Below, in pieces: positions 18,900 through 31,074 of a stretch of 64,000 bases of DNA. The translations under genes and the position numbers were made by a program. Origin of the DNA: Populus alba (Eukaryota > Streptophyta > Magnoliopsida > Malpighiales > Salicaceae); contig NC_133289.1 in assembly GCF_005239225.2 (NCBI RefSeq), positions 8,439,501-8,503,500 on the forward strand. Reading direction: 5' to 3'. The notes under the pieces were generated by a model. The model did no database searches. It was not told where the DNA came from and saw nothing but the letters and a program-made list of their open reading frames with translations. The number at the start of each line of letters is the position of its first letter. Position 1 is the stretch's first letter.

Positions 18900-19340
18900 A
18901 TGGGTTTATTTTGGAGTGTTATTATAGTTTTTTTTAAAAGTATTTTTTATTTAAAAATATATTAAAACAATATTTTTTATTTTTAAAAAAATATTTTTGA
19001 TATTAGTTTATTAAAATGATATGAAAACATTAAAAAAAATATTAATTTGAAAGTAAAAAAATAATTTTTTTTAAAAATATTTTTAAAATATAAAAAACAA
19101 ATAGGATCAATCATAGTTTTGAAAAACACGTTGAATTTAATTCCTCTTTTTGAACCTGTTTTTTGAAAAACTTTAATATTTTTTTTTGCTAAAATTGAGT
19201 GCGGTTTGTACTTTTTAGATCGTTTTGATGTGCTGATATCAAAAATGATTTTTAAAAAATAAAAAAAAATATTATTGGCATACTTTTTCGGCACAAAAAG
19301 CTATTTGAAAAGCAATCATTATCACACTTCCAAACACCCT
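18900..19340. repeat. MITE-like repeat, family also seen at 49.3-49.6 and 59.6-59.8 kb
   Basis: Contains 'atttttgatattagtttattaaaatgat', abridged here to the shared core ATTTTTGATATTAG, and ends 'tttgaaaagcaatca...cacttccaaacacc' (abridged). Similar strings occur at about 49300-49620 and 59640-59770. The three copies mark one dispersed AT-rich family. Open frames inside it (18983-19294) are low-complexity and are not genes. Confidence 0.5.
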
Positions 19341-19344
19341 CTTG

Positions 19345-19575
19345 AAATAGAGCCATAACACGAGATGAAGTACAACATTGACAATTTCGAGCAAGACAAA
19401 GGTCGAAAGGGAAGGATCTTGCATGCACTTCTGGAAACACCCTTTGTGTTCTTGGATCTAGAGGAAAATTGTTCTGATTTTAATGGAGAGGAATTGGAGA
19501 CCTCTCCATCACGTGATATATGGAAATCAGCCCAGCCCGCGGTAGAGAGCACGAGAACCCGTTTTGTTTGATCAT
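19345..19575. other. Short higher-GC island with open frames on both strands
   Basis: About 230 bp of balanced composition sit in very AT-rich DNA. A 68-residue frame (19365-19571, plus) and a 76-residue frame (19552-19322, minus) overlap. I recognise neither. The segment adjoins a MITE-like repeat, so a captured gene fragment or an exon remnant is possible but unproven. Confidence 0.25.
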
Positions 19576-19979
19576 ATCAACCACCCTATCTTTATATTTT
19601 CAAAATAAATATTTTTTAAAACAAAGTTTGTATGTACAAAATTAAAAAAAACATTTTTCAAAAATTAAATACAAAACAAACCTTTTTATTTTAAAAAGAA
19701 ATGCAAAACTCGTGGCCTAAACTATAAGATTGAGATATATATAAAAAAAAAAAAGAAGATAACCACAAAACAAATCTGTTTTTTTTTAAACAATGAAAAA
19801 TCATAAAATTATAAAAAAAAATGAGAAAAAAAATGGATTTCTAATTGTATCAACTTTTAAAATTTGTGACCCGTGTCACTAGATCAGAAGTACGATAAAT
19901 ATTAAAACCATGAATCTCAATATTCAACAAATCAAACGCCAAAAAATGACACCAAGAAAAAAATCAATCACACAAAAGA

Positions 19980-20620
19980 TTATAATTAAAAGAATGAGGG
20001 TGAAAATAAAAATAAAAATAAATTAGAGGGTATCAAAAAAATTTAAATTGGAGGGTAAAATTCAAAAGAAAAAAACTTTAACAAAAGGAAAAAGAAATCA
20101 AAAGAATGAGGGATAAATTGGAAAAAATAAAACAACATAAAATTTGATAAAAAAAAATGAAAACAACAAAACTTTAATAAAAGAGCTAAGAAAAAAGAAA
20201 CATGAAACCAAAAGAATAAGGGCTGAATTGAAAAAAAAAATATTGTATGACAAATTGTAATTTAAGAACTAAATGATGACATTAAAAACTTTTCTAAAAG
20301 GGTCGAGGAAGAAAAATAAGAAATAAAAAACATAAGGATTGAAGTTGAAAAATAAAAATAAAATAGGAAAGATGTGTACTTTCTCTAGGAGAGAAAGAAA
20401 GGAAGGAAGAAAAAAACATCACCATCTATAAATCATCCAGCAACAACTATCATGTGCTACACTAGAAGGAAGAAGGCGAGTTGACACTTCTAATGACACA
20501 ACAGAACAACATGTTTTGCCACCAGGAGGCACTACATGTGCTTCCCTAATGGCGCGTGCGCCTCCCAAGCATAAATGTGTGAGGAAAACACTTTTGTTGC
20601 TTTTTGATTAAAAAAATAAT
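19980..20620 (+). repeat. Purine-biased dispersed repeat with GC-rich end
   Basis: The plus strand carries recurring 'aaaagaatgagggataaattg' type phrases (for example around 20100 and 20205) in a strongly A/G-biased stretch. This is followed by a GC-richer end containing 'ggcgcgtgcgcctcc' near 20550. The same order of parts, purine-rich body then GC-rich end with 'ggaggcgttgcacgcgc', recurs at 51415-53180, so the two are probably copies of one large repeat family. No coding capacity was found. Confidence 0.5.
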
Positions 20621-21032
20621 TATTGAACGCAAAAAGTTCAAAATACCCTTCATAAATTTGGAATCAGCAAAAAATATCAATATAAAAAGATGAAAACACC
20701 CTCAAAAACATGCCTTTATTTTTTTTATTCTAAGGGTAAAATAATCATTTGATTGTTCTAGAAAAAGGCAAAGACAAAAATACCCTTTGTAAACAATTTT
20801 TGTTTTTTTTTTTTTAATTTTAAGGATAAATAAGTCATTTTACTATTTTAAAAAAAATTGAAGAAGATGAAAATATCCCTGGCAATCCTTTATGACTAAT
20901 GAGTCATTAGATAAGATTGAATTAACCTCCAAACCAAGGCATCTTTTTTTTTTTTCTTTAAAGGACAACATTGCAATTTAACTGTCATAATAAATAGTCT
21001 TTTATTCTGTTCGCTAAGTGATTTTTTCAGTT

Positions 21033-21035
<3 letters not shown>

Positions 21036-21066
<31 letters not shown>
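21036..21066. repeat. (AT)n microsatellite
   Basis: About 15 AT units, read directly from the sequence. Confidence 0.95.
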
Positions 21067-21069
<3 letters not shown>

Positions 21070-21189
21070 AGCAATGAAAAGAGATAATGTCATACATGCC
21101 TAATCATTATCCTCTTCCTTATGGACCTCTATGAGATCTCCTCCACCTCCACATGTGGCTTCTTTTTAATGTATATAGACATTTGTAAT

Positions 21190-23580
21190 TGATTCTTGTA
21201 GTTAAATTAATAATATTACTAATGGTTAGTTTGTTAGTCATATGTACCGATGAATAGTTAGGTAAAAATTGATTGTCGTCTATTTTTATCACTGATGTGA
21301 CTATTCTGTCATCCTATTCATTAGTATTTAAATCACCAACTGAATTATCGATGAATCTAAAATCCCTAACAAGACACTAATCAACAACACGTTTCTAGTT
21401 GGTAAATGTATTGGTGATTTTTGTATCAACAAAAACACAATTTTTATACCAATAAATATCATGTTGATGTAAATCAATTTTCTGATAATGTAATAATAAA
21501 ATTTTGAAACTCATTCTTAATAAAATTCTCATCATCAACAAGAGTTCTTATTTATTTGTCCAATTTCAAGGGTGAATGACTTTCATATTTGCTTGATATA
21601 TAGACACACACGTACACACATAATTATTAATAAAGAAGGGTTAAAAAAGCCACAAACGCAAAAGTGATATAAATTATAAAATGAAATATACGATCCCAAC
21701 ATGTAAACATGCACAAAATAAAGAACAACAAAAAATAAAAGTGGAAAGCATCGGCGATTCTAAAGCATCCTCCAGTTATCAAACGAGATATTGGTGTTCC
21801 TTTGCTCAAGGCCTCAGTCGACTTATTCACCATAGCACTAGCTATGGTTCACCTCCCTAGGCACCTCCTTATCAGCCTAAATACATATGGGCTCGCCATT
21901 TCCTCTGCTGGCTGACACGGACCATCCTAGAATCTACATTAACATACATTTTGAGATATTAAACTCTCTAATCTCATCAAGGTAGGACAAAGGTTTCGTA
22001 TAAAATATAATTTATAGGATCAGTAATTGGAAACAAATATAATTTTGGAATTGGAACACCTCCACGCGCTCGGGGAGCCAATGATTCATCAATTATTTGA
22101 CGGGTCAGCAAAAGTGGGTCTAAACGTAGGTTCTTTTTCCTTCCAATCACTAGCTACCTAGCCAGCCGTTTCATATCAATAAAGGTTGTTAAGGATTTGA
22201 CCGTTCTCTTCTCTTCTTCTTCTTCTTCTTCTTTTTTACTTTTCTGTGCCCGCCCGGAACGAGCTGCGACTAACATATGTTTAGAGAATGGTTTTGTCCA
22301 ACCTGTTAGAGTCCCCATGGAATAAACAACTGGAAAAAAGATGAAAGCAAATTTACTTCTCCAATCAACGTTTCTAGATTGAAATCGCGTTGGTGTTTGA
22401 AAGATAAGAAGAAAAAGCTGACCAATTAAGGAACTAATTCAATTGACTCTTACCGTGAAAGTTTGTTAAACCCTATCGAAACTAAGGAAGTGATTACCTA
22501 GACTGACTATTCAAACTTCATTTTAAAAAAAATTGCTTTCCAATGACCATGAAATTGTCAAATACAACAAAAAAATATAGATGAAAAAAGTATCATCAAT
22601 AAATTACAATGATAGTTACCAATAGAATATTATGTTGTTATTTTTATCAGTATTCACCGACAAAAACATTTATGTCAATGAATACTTAAGGAATTACAGG
22701 TGAAAATAAAAAAAAATAAAAAATAGGTATTTTCTTGTTATTTTCATCAGAAAATATGACATGTCAATGTTATAAATTGAATTACTAATCAAAACTAATT
22801 ATTGCTAATTTGCGTAGGTGAATCCGTCAATAATATTGAAGTTATAACTTGTTAGACGACCCCCATTTCTTCTTCTTCTTCCTTTTTTTTTCTTGTAGAA
22901 AACAACACCCTTCCCCCCTCGTTTTGTAAAAATCAAGCTCTCATCAGTATAAATATAGCTACCTCAATACTCAGTATGTTAGTATATCTATTCTAGTTCA
23001 TTTTTTTGTTTTGAAGATTCACCATATCAAGTAAGCAAATCTACCATTTTTTTTACAAATCATTTCTTTATGTTAGTTTTTTGGTATTTTTTGGAGTACA
23101 TGTAGTTTGTTTGTGTGTTTACTTGTTTTATAGATTTTTTTTATATAGAAATTTGTTGTATGACTATATGATTAGTACATGTTATGGTTTGTTTGAAATT
23201 TTAAAAAAATGTGTTTGTTTTTCATTTGATGAAAATGAGTTTGATTTTGTAATAATGAAATAAATAATGAGTTATTTAATGGGTATGTTTTATATTTTAT
23301 CAATTTTATTGTTAAGTTGAAAATTTAGGTAAATGTTGAGGAATTTGAATTTCTATGATCAAATTTTTGGATCAAATTTTATTGTTAAGTTGAAAATCTA
23401 AGTTATGGGTTGCTGTTGGACTCGCAAAGTCAACCGAGTTACATCGGGTCAACCCTCACACGATTTAATTTTTTTCTGCTAGAAAAAAAACATTTTTTAC
23501 ATTTAATAAAAAATTAACTTGACCCGTAGTATAATACGAGTCAATAATCTAGTATATCACTATACTATATTATAAAAGCT
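21190..23580. other. Gene-free region with CACTA-like subterminal motifs
   Basis: 21210-21500 and 22590-22850 contain repeated 'ccgatgaat', 'ttatcagt', 'accaataa' motifs. A string near 21477-21498 reads on the minus strand as ACATTATCAGAAAATTG, which resembles a mutated CACTA-transposon terminus. Complete elements could not be delimited. A (CTT)n tract lies near 22210-22232. Short frames at 21627-21833 and 23081-23263 show no domain. Confidence 0.3.
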
Positions 23581-23828
23581 AAAAGGTGTGGGGGGAAATA
23601 ATGTTTCCCCAAACCTATTCACATTGTGGATTACATTAGTAATCCACAATGCTGACTTCTTCTTCTTTTATTTTGCATTTTAACTCTCTTTTTTTTTTTA
23701 ATCTTTGGTTATTGCTTTTTGACACAACAAAAAGATTGATGTCTTATCCCAGGGTGTAGGAGTATCGAAGTAATAAATAACCCGAAAAGACTAGGATCGA
23801 ACCACATGGAGATTAACTATATAAATTA

Positions 23829-23857
23829 TAAATAATAATAATAATAATAATAATAAG
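23829..23857. repeat. (AAT)n microsatellite
   Basis: About eight AAT/ATA units, read directly from the sequence. Confidence 0.9.
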
Positions 23858-24340
23858 TTAAAGAGAACTTTGAGATATAAGATTAATGTGAGAATTAAAA
23901 GACTTTGAGATGTAAGATTAATGAGGATTAATCAAAGATAAAAGCAATTGTCAAGATTAGAGGATCCACTAATAGTATTAGAAATAAGTATAGTATAAAC
24001 TCTTTTTATTAATCAATTGAAAACCACATACAAATGAGGTTTCAATCCGATGATTTATCCTTAATAGTTCATTATAAATTTTTAACATGATCATATTAAT
24101 TATCTTATTTAAGTAACACCATACTTTTAAATATTATCATGAATTCATGATGCTAACTTATGTTAACAACAAATCAAGTTTCTTTCATAGTACAGGTGTA
24201 GGTTATACCATACAATTAGCTATAAAAGTGTCAAGCATTTGTTGTACCAAGTGTTATACAACACAAATCTATATTAACCATTTAACAAGCAAATAAGGTA
24301 TTAAAAATTAGTAAGATAAAAAGATAAGACATGTTAATAA

Positions 24341-24700
24341 CAAACTTTCTTGAATATAAACATTGAAGTCCATGTTGAGTTTATATTATACTTATTCTAA
24401 CACTATTAGTGAAATCTTTTTCACATTGACATAATAAACTTAACTGAACATAATGAAGAAGAGAAACATAAATAAATAAGAGGAGAACATAAGTATAGTA
24501 AAGGAAATGAAAATCATAAACAAGTTTCTTAAATATAAACATTGAAGTCAATGTTGAATTTATATTATATATATTCTAATGCCATTAGTGAAACCTTTTC
24601 ATATTGACATAATAAACTTAGCTAAACATAATGAAGAAGAGAAACATAAATAAACAAGAGTAGAATATAAGTATAGTAACGGAAATGAAAAGCATAAACA
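24341..24700. repeat. Tandem duplication of an approximately 179-bp unit
   Basis: Two adjacent copies begin 'caaactttcttgaatataaa' (24341) and 'caagtttcttaaatataaac' (24521). They share long matching stretches about a 'ttgacataataaactta' core and 'aacataatgaagaagagaaa'. A few percent divergence shows it is not recent. It is non-coding. Confidence 0.85.
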
Positions 24701-25499
24701 AGAGATTAAGGAAAATATAACATGAAATAAAACTTAAACATTACAAAAATATGAAGAAAGAAATAAAGAGCATGATCTTGATCTGAAGATCAAGATGCCT
24801 AAATACATGGAAAATGCCTCATTTTATAGGATAAAATTTGGAACTATTGATTTGATAACTAATTGTTGAATAGGTGACAACATCTTAACTTGGTAACAAT
24901 CTTTATCTTCTTGTCTGAACAAAACGTCATTGATAACGTCAGAATTTGAATCAACTTTACTCATGAAAGTTCTAGAAAATTATCTCAGCTTTCTAGGAAA
25001 AAATATTGAGGTCATTTGGACTTCTAGAACTCGAGATATAGGCTGAACACTGAACAATGTCTAGGTTGTAGGATAAATTCGGACTTCTTTGTTGTTGCTA
25101 TAATTTGGACTTGAAATTTTTTTTAAAAAAAATCTTGGACTCCAATGAAAGTTTTAGGCCTATGTCTTAGCTTTCCATCCATATAAAGCAGACATAAATC
25201 CAAGATCTACAGCTTCATATATGACCCAATTACCGAATAGTGTTCCAGTTTGGACTAAACCGATATCTCTTTTTTAAGTTTGGCCATTTCTTTGTCCTTT
25301 CAATTTCAGTACTTAAACTCATCAATTAATCATTTTATTTATGTGATAGGTCTGTATTTAAGATGAACATTTATCATAAATTAAGGTATCTTATAGTATC
25401 AGACTTGTTATTATAAAACATGCTTTAGTTAAGGAGTTATTGATACTTCAAGTGCAAAATGATGATATAAAACCTTGATAAAAAATATACTTTTAAGTA

Positions 25500-26760
25500 C
25501 TAATCACTTTTTTTTAATTAATTTTTATATGATTTGTTTATAGGGATTTATAATAGATAATTTATTTTAATTTTTCTTTATATAGTTATTGCAATATCAA
25601 AAACGTATCTCAGCATCAGGTTGATATTAGAAAAATATCTCGGCATAGCAGTATGGTCTATTTTTTAAAAAAAATTTAGTTAAATAAAAAATGACTTTTA
25701 AAAAACAAGGTTATTAAACTTTGTGGAGTCAATAACCTGGTTTGCGAGTTTGGCGAGATAATCTTGTTTACCCCTGTTTGCGAGTTTAGGAGGGTACCTA
25801 TTCTTTTTATTTTTTTTTAATTGAACTCGATTATGTGATCATCTATTTTTCTTTTTATCATATAGTTACAAAAAAATAATTTTGAAAAAAAAAACACATT
25901 ATTAAATTTTAGAAAGTTCATGGGTCTGTTGATGTGTATGGCGAGTTTAACTTTTCTTTTCTTTTTTCTTTTATATAAATTTATTTTTTTTAATTTCATC
26001 CTTTGATATTAAACTAATTGAGAATTAATTTTTATAATTTGTTCGTTTTGTTTTCTATGAGGTTATCATAGTCTTAAAAAAAGGTTTCAGTATTGATTTG
26101 ATGCTCAATTTTGTAATTGTCTATTTTTATTATTATATAGTTAAATAAATAATAGTATAGAAAAAAAATTATCAATCCCGATGAAGTCCATTACCCGATT
26201 TGCGAGTTTGACGTGTTGACTCGAGCTACCCAATTCATGGGTTTAGTGAGTTTATCCCTCAAACCTGATATGTTTTTTGTTTAGTTTATGGTCCTTTAAT
26301 TTTTTTTTAATTGTTGTTTTTTCATTTCACTCTTATTTAATATTGAATTGGTTGATAAATGAAATTCATGATTTATTTTTTTCTACTTTCTATAGGGTTA
26401 TTACGATTTCAAATAATTCTTTTTTAGGGTTAATGCTTGATTTAAAAGCATCTAATGTTATAAAAAAATTTACAAAAATAACAAAGTTATTAAACCTATT
26501 GAATTCTATGATTCAGGCGCAGGGTGATTGATGTTGATTTAATCTAACATCGTCTTAATATAAAAAAATTATTATCTTAATTTTTTTAAAAGTTATATCA
26601 TGGTACTGGTCATCCAAATTATTTTTGAACTTATTAAATTAAATATCTCCCTTTGGATCAACTCCTATGCGGTTTAATTTAAAACTTGAGTTAGGTAAGA
26701 AACCGGGTTGATAAATTTTAAGATTGAAGTGCTTAATTAGATTTGATGGTATTGTCAAAA
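25500..26760. repeat. Degenerate dispersed repeat with 'gcgagtttgg/ggttgac' motifs
   Basis: Phrases such as 'tttgcgagtttggcgag' (about 25741), 'ccgatttgcgagtttgac' (about 26197) and 'ggtttagtgagttta' recur. Related 'aggttgacct' or 'gggtcaaccc' segments appear near 23450, 28670-28850 and 51960-52230. They mark a high-copy, badly decayed repeat family. Its class is not clear from what survives. Confidence 0.4.
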
Positions 26761-27231
26761 AAAAAAAAAAAAAAATCTTCACAGTCAATATTTTTTAAGT
26801 TTAGATAAAAATAATTCAATTCACTGTGGAGCACGGACAAATGTACCATTAGAAGCTATAATAAAGAAATACACATCTTTTATATCTCTCGTTTTTTTCA
26901 AATAGAAAGTCTTTCATTTTTCTTATAATAATGTTATCTTGCGTTCAATCTAAAGCAATATAACACAGACACACACATTTATTTATCGTCTCTAAACTAA
27001 TATTTGAAGAATCAACATTTTAATCACTCAATAAACGAAAACTTTATTAAAATATTCTTGTTCTTGGTGTTGCTGTTCAATCGCTAATAAACTAGGGAAC
27101 GCAGGATGTCGGTATCTTATCGTAAGTTCAATTAAATATATGGCGGTGGTTCTCTTATTTTAATCTATCTCCTTACGACGTGTTAAATTGCCGGGTCAAA
27201 TATTTGGGCCAAAACTAGATCAGGTCCGTCA

Positions 27232-27337
27232 CACGTGTGAACAAAGAAAAGTGGGTCCGCCCATTTTTTCTAGTAACCCTTCCTCATTATCTGTGCATGT
27301 ATGCCACGTGGAAAACGATGGTTGGCGTCCACACGTG
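27232..27337. promoter_or_regulatory. Cluster of three G-boxes (CACGTG)
   Basis: CACGTG occurs at 27232-27237, 27305-27310 and 27332-27337, in contexts CACACGTGTG, GCCACGTGGA and CACACGTGGG. G-box cores bind plant bZIP and bHLH factors, and the flanks resemble abscisic-acid response elements. The cluster is in a GC-richer patch (27180-27430) about 2.75 kb upstream of the trihelix gene. A link to that gene is inference; it may instead belong to a lost promoter or a repeat. Confidence 0.4.
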
Positions 27338-27439
27338 GGACATGACAGAAGACGCGTAGAAAATTTAAGAAAACAACGGCGCACAGGTGCCCGGACCCCA
27401 GACAAGTTAGACGATTCAATTCTCTCTGGTTTTTTAGAG

Positions 27440-29920
27440 TAAATTAATATTTAGTCTCTGGAGTTTTAGTTCAGTTATAATCTAGTCCTTAATCCTTGAA
27501 TACCTATAAATATAGTCCCTTAGAAATTCAATGGTTTTACTCAATCAGTTTAGTTCATCAAATGGTAGATTTAAGATTAATCATTTTATTTTTCAGTTTA
27601 AGTGCTTTTTAAAGTATATTGAAATCATAATAATGCTTCTTTTTTTGTACTCTTTAACGATCTTAATATGGGTTTTCAAAATCATTAACAAGCATATAAA
27701 GACATTTGGGCCTTTTCGGGAAAAAAGCACTTCTAATCTGATGCAATGGTCTCTATATAATAATTAATCAAATGATTAGATTACAGGTTTTAAAAAATAA
27801 AAGACCAATTTATAGTTTATTCATAAATCAGGGACTAAAGAAGAATTTACACATTCTTACGACCACCACTTTAGATTTCGAAATCCATGCAATGCAGTGG
27901 AAAGCAGCAAAAGGTTTTTGGTTGCTTGTTTTTAAGGAAAGCAGCCACCACGTACAGTTTCTCGAAAGCCTTTTCTTTCTGTCTCCTGCACACGTTTCAT
28001 CAAGAAAGGACCAGAATGTTGACCATATTCTAATTAAAAAAAAACAAAAAAAACAAAGACAAAAACAAAAACAAAGCCAAAAAGAAATCTAAGATTGAGG
28101 TAAAAAAAAGAAGTAATTTTCTTTATCGGGAGATGACCAAGCGTGGATATCCTTTGCTTTTAGAGCAAGTTTACTCAAAGGGGAGATATGCTTTCAAGAT
28201 AATGTATAGCCAAAGAAGTTCTCAATGTGTTCAAAGCATATTTGTTAGACCGACTTGAGGACTAACTTGAAAAACAATCTAAGTTACCTCGTTAATCCGG
28301 TGAGTCAATCATATATTATATTAAAAATTAATTTAACATAATAATTTTAACATGTTTCAGTTTCAATACAACTTCTAATATTAATTTCAATATATTTTAA
28401 TCAATCCAAAAGACAAATAACAATTTTAATACTTAGAAGTTAAAATTAAAAAATATAATTCAAATATTAATTTAAAATACAGATCACATTTAAAATCTTA
28501 AATATTCAAAATACAACAACCACAATTCATAATTTCTTTTAAAAATACAAAGTTCTTTGTTTTTGAATAATAGAATTTGGTGGAAGGAATATATTGAGAT
28601 CTTGAGTACCGAAAAAAAAAAAAGTTTTATAATTAATTTTATATTAAATTAAATTTGATCGGATCATGAATATGATCTGATCACTTAAATTTGGTTGAGT
28701 CAAACTAGTTTTATTGAATAAAAACTTGGATATTTTAATTAACCTTGGATGTTTCAATTAACAATCTAGCTTAAATCAGACTTCTCATCCTTAATTCTTA
28801 AAATTAATTCAATTCATTGAGTCGGACCTGGTTAATCAACTATGCTTCAAAGTCCGTATATGCCCCTAGAATTGGTGGTTTCCAGTGGGATCAAAGAAGG
28901 CCAACATTCCTATTTATGAAAAATCATTGTTTTAAAACTTAAATTAACCCACATATCCACCTAATACTTGGAATAGTCCAGGTCAAAGAAAAAATAATAC
29001 AAAAGAAAAACTCTTTGAATCCAATCAAAAATTTAAATTAATGTATGAATTAAATTGGCATGAACGTAGCCTAATCAAAACCTGATCATCCACCCATTAA
29101 CTTTACTTTTGAGATATTTTTGTCAAGACAATATTGTTTTGATATTTTTTCAAGAAAAAATATGTTTTGGAGGGTTGAATTGTCACCCGAGTTTTACCCT
29201 GAATTGGGTTTTAATATTTTTTTTTGATGAATTTATATGTTTAATATAATTTCCATTTTATGAAATAGTCCCCCTGAGAACCTTCAATAGAATTTCCTCG
29301 TAAGTAAATTAATGGAAGTATATGTATATATAAATTAATGGCCCCGCTGACCTTCAATATCTAACTAGAATTTCCTTCCTCCTAAATTAAACAACATTTC
29401 CTTTATTGCTATGGATAATATTGTTGCTTTCAAGGCTAAGTTTTATCTTATACACGTGAACATGATAATTAATTATTTATATATTTATAGAACTTACTCA
29501 AAACTATAAACTATGTATATGGTTTTAATTCAAAATGAAAATAAAAGAAAAAACAAAAAGTAAAATAGCTGTTGCTTAAGGTGCAAGTTTGATATAAACG
29601 GCAATAGAGACTACAGCCCCCACCATCACATAGACTTCTATCGTAAGCCTGACGACGCGTAAACGCAATGTGAACTTAATATTTATCGAACGCAGCCCAG
29701 CCCAGCCCAGCCCCACAAACCTCAAAAAGAAAATAATAATAAAAAATAGAAAATAATAAAGGAATTTTTTGATAAATCAGTTTCCGCGTATGAAAGGAAA
29801 AAAAGCGAGATCATCAGTTCTGCTGTGTTTCGTTTTCTTTGACACCTAAGCACTTACAAAAGAAACGAAAAAGAAAAAAAAATGGAAAAAATCGTTATTT
29901 TCACACTTCCCTTCAGCGTT
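27440..29920. other. Gene-free region upstream of the trihelix gene
   Basis: 27440-27520 carries 'agtccct' phrases ('tagtctctggagtttt', 'tagtcccttagaa') of a kind common in decayed plant repeats. 28250-28870 is AT-rich with 'ggtcggac' or 'gagtcaaac' repeat motifs. A short (CAGCC)n tract occurs near 29694-29714. The open frame 27772-28092 ends in a lysine/glutamine-rich low-complexity tail and is not convincing as a gene. Confidence 0.35.
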
Positions 29921-29932
29921 CACACCACCTTC

Positions 29933-30084
29933 TCATATATATCTCTCCTCCCTTTTCTCTCTCTATCTTTTTCTTTCTTTCCTTGTTTCTTTCTTTCTTT
30001 CTCTTCTTTGATCAAATCAATCCTTTCTTGTGGGTGTAAACTGATTTAGATTATTTTGTGTTTGCGTGTGTTTGTGTGGTTGTT
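29933..30084 (+). promoter_or_regulatory. Putative core promoter and CT-rich leader of the trihelix gene
   Basis: TATATAT at about 29935-29942 precedes a pyrimidine-rich stretch (29941-30005) of a kind common in plant 5' untranslated regions. Transcription probably starts near 29965-29975, giving a leader of about 110 bases. No upstream ATG lies between that point and the chosen start at 30085. Confidence 0.45.
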
Positions 30085-31074
30085 ATGGAGGGTCTTCACC
30101 ACCACCTTCACCACCATCAGCAGCAAATACAGCAGCAGCATCACATCAGTGTAAACGTTGATACAAGTGATAGGTTTCCTCAATGGAGTATTCAAGAAAC
30201 GAAAGAGTTCTTGATGATCCGTGCAGAACTGGATCCAACTTTCATGGAGAAAAAGAGAAACAAAGTTTTGTGGGAAGTTATCTCTAAGAATATGAAGGAA
30301 AAGGGTTATAATCGTAGCGCAGAGCAGTGCAAGTGCAAGTGGAAGAATCTTGTTACACGATACAAGGTAAGCCTATTTTTCTTAAAGAAGTTGAGAAATG
30401 GAAAAATCTAGCGAGATTACAAAATATATGTCTGTCGATCTGTTTTATTGAGTGATGAACAGTGCATGGAAAAAACAAAAACCCTATTAGCTATATATAT
30501 ATATATATGGTGTTTGATAGATGTTTCTCATCTTGTTGCGTAGGGTTGTGAGACGATAGAACCTGAGTCTATGAGGCACCAGTTTCCTTTCTATAATGAG
30601 TTGCAAGCGATTTTCACATCGAGGATGCAAAGAATGTTATGGGTTGACGCTGAAGGAGCGGCAAGTGGGTCGAAGAAGAAAGCAGTGCACCTATCTTCTG
30701 ACGAGGAGGAGGATAATGAAGAAATTAGCGAAGGAGAGAAGGGTAGCAGTAGAAAGAGGATCAGAAAGGGCAAGGCAGTTGGTGGAGCAAGTTGTAGTAG
30801 TGGAAATAGTAATAGCTTGAGAGAGACTTTGGAAGATTTCATGAAGCAACAGATGCAAATGGAAATGCAATGGAGAGAAACATTCGAAGCAAGGGAAAAT
30901 GAGAGAAGGATGAAGGAGATGGAGTGGAGACAAATTATGGAAGGAATAGAGAATGAGAGGACAACGATGGATAGAAGATGGAGAGAGATAGAGGAGCAAA
31001 GAAGGGCGAGAGAAGAAGCTAGGGCTGAGAAGAGGGATGCCCTTATCACAGCACTTCTAAACAAGCTTAATTAG
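30085..31074 (+). CDS. Trihelix transcription factor, GT-3a/GT-3b type (2 exons, 270 aa)
   Basis: Nuclear DNA-binding protein of the plant-specific trihelix (GT factor) family; GT-3 proteins bind GT-element DNA. Exons 30085-30366 and 30544-31074 flank a 177-bp GT-AG intron in phase 0. The start is the first ATG (MEGLHHH); the upstream GTG-initiated extension is not needed. A His/Gln-rich head (5-20) precedes the trihelix domain (about 33-96), with the spaced tryptophans Trp34, Trp63 and Trp86 that form its core. QFPFYNELQAIF (107-118) is the family's fourth helix. Next come an acidic stretch (about 144-157), a basic patch RKRIRKGK typical of a nuclear import signal, and a charged C-terminal coiled coil (about 187-265) for oligomerisation. 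The intron falls right after TRYK, as expected for GT-3. Arabidopsis GT-3b is linked to pathogen and salt response; the same role here is inference. No disruption seen. Confidence 0.93.

Noticed and set aside
18983..19294. 103-residue minus-strand frame
   Set aside because: Phe/Ile/Lys-rich low-complexity product of an AT-rich MITE-like repeat, with no domain.
27772..28092. 106-residue plus-strand frame
   Set aside because: Ends in a low-complexity Lys/Gln run from an A-rich tract, with no recognised domain. A gene cannot be supported.
30591..31064. 157-residue open frame on the minus strand opposite the trihelix second exon
   Set aside because: It is a mirror of the purine-rich coiled-coil coding sequence. 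The plus-strand reading has clear domains, conserved tryptophans and a consistent intron.
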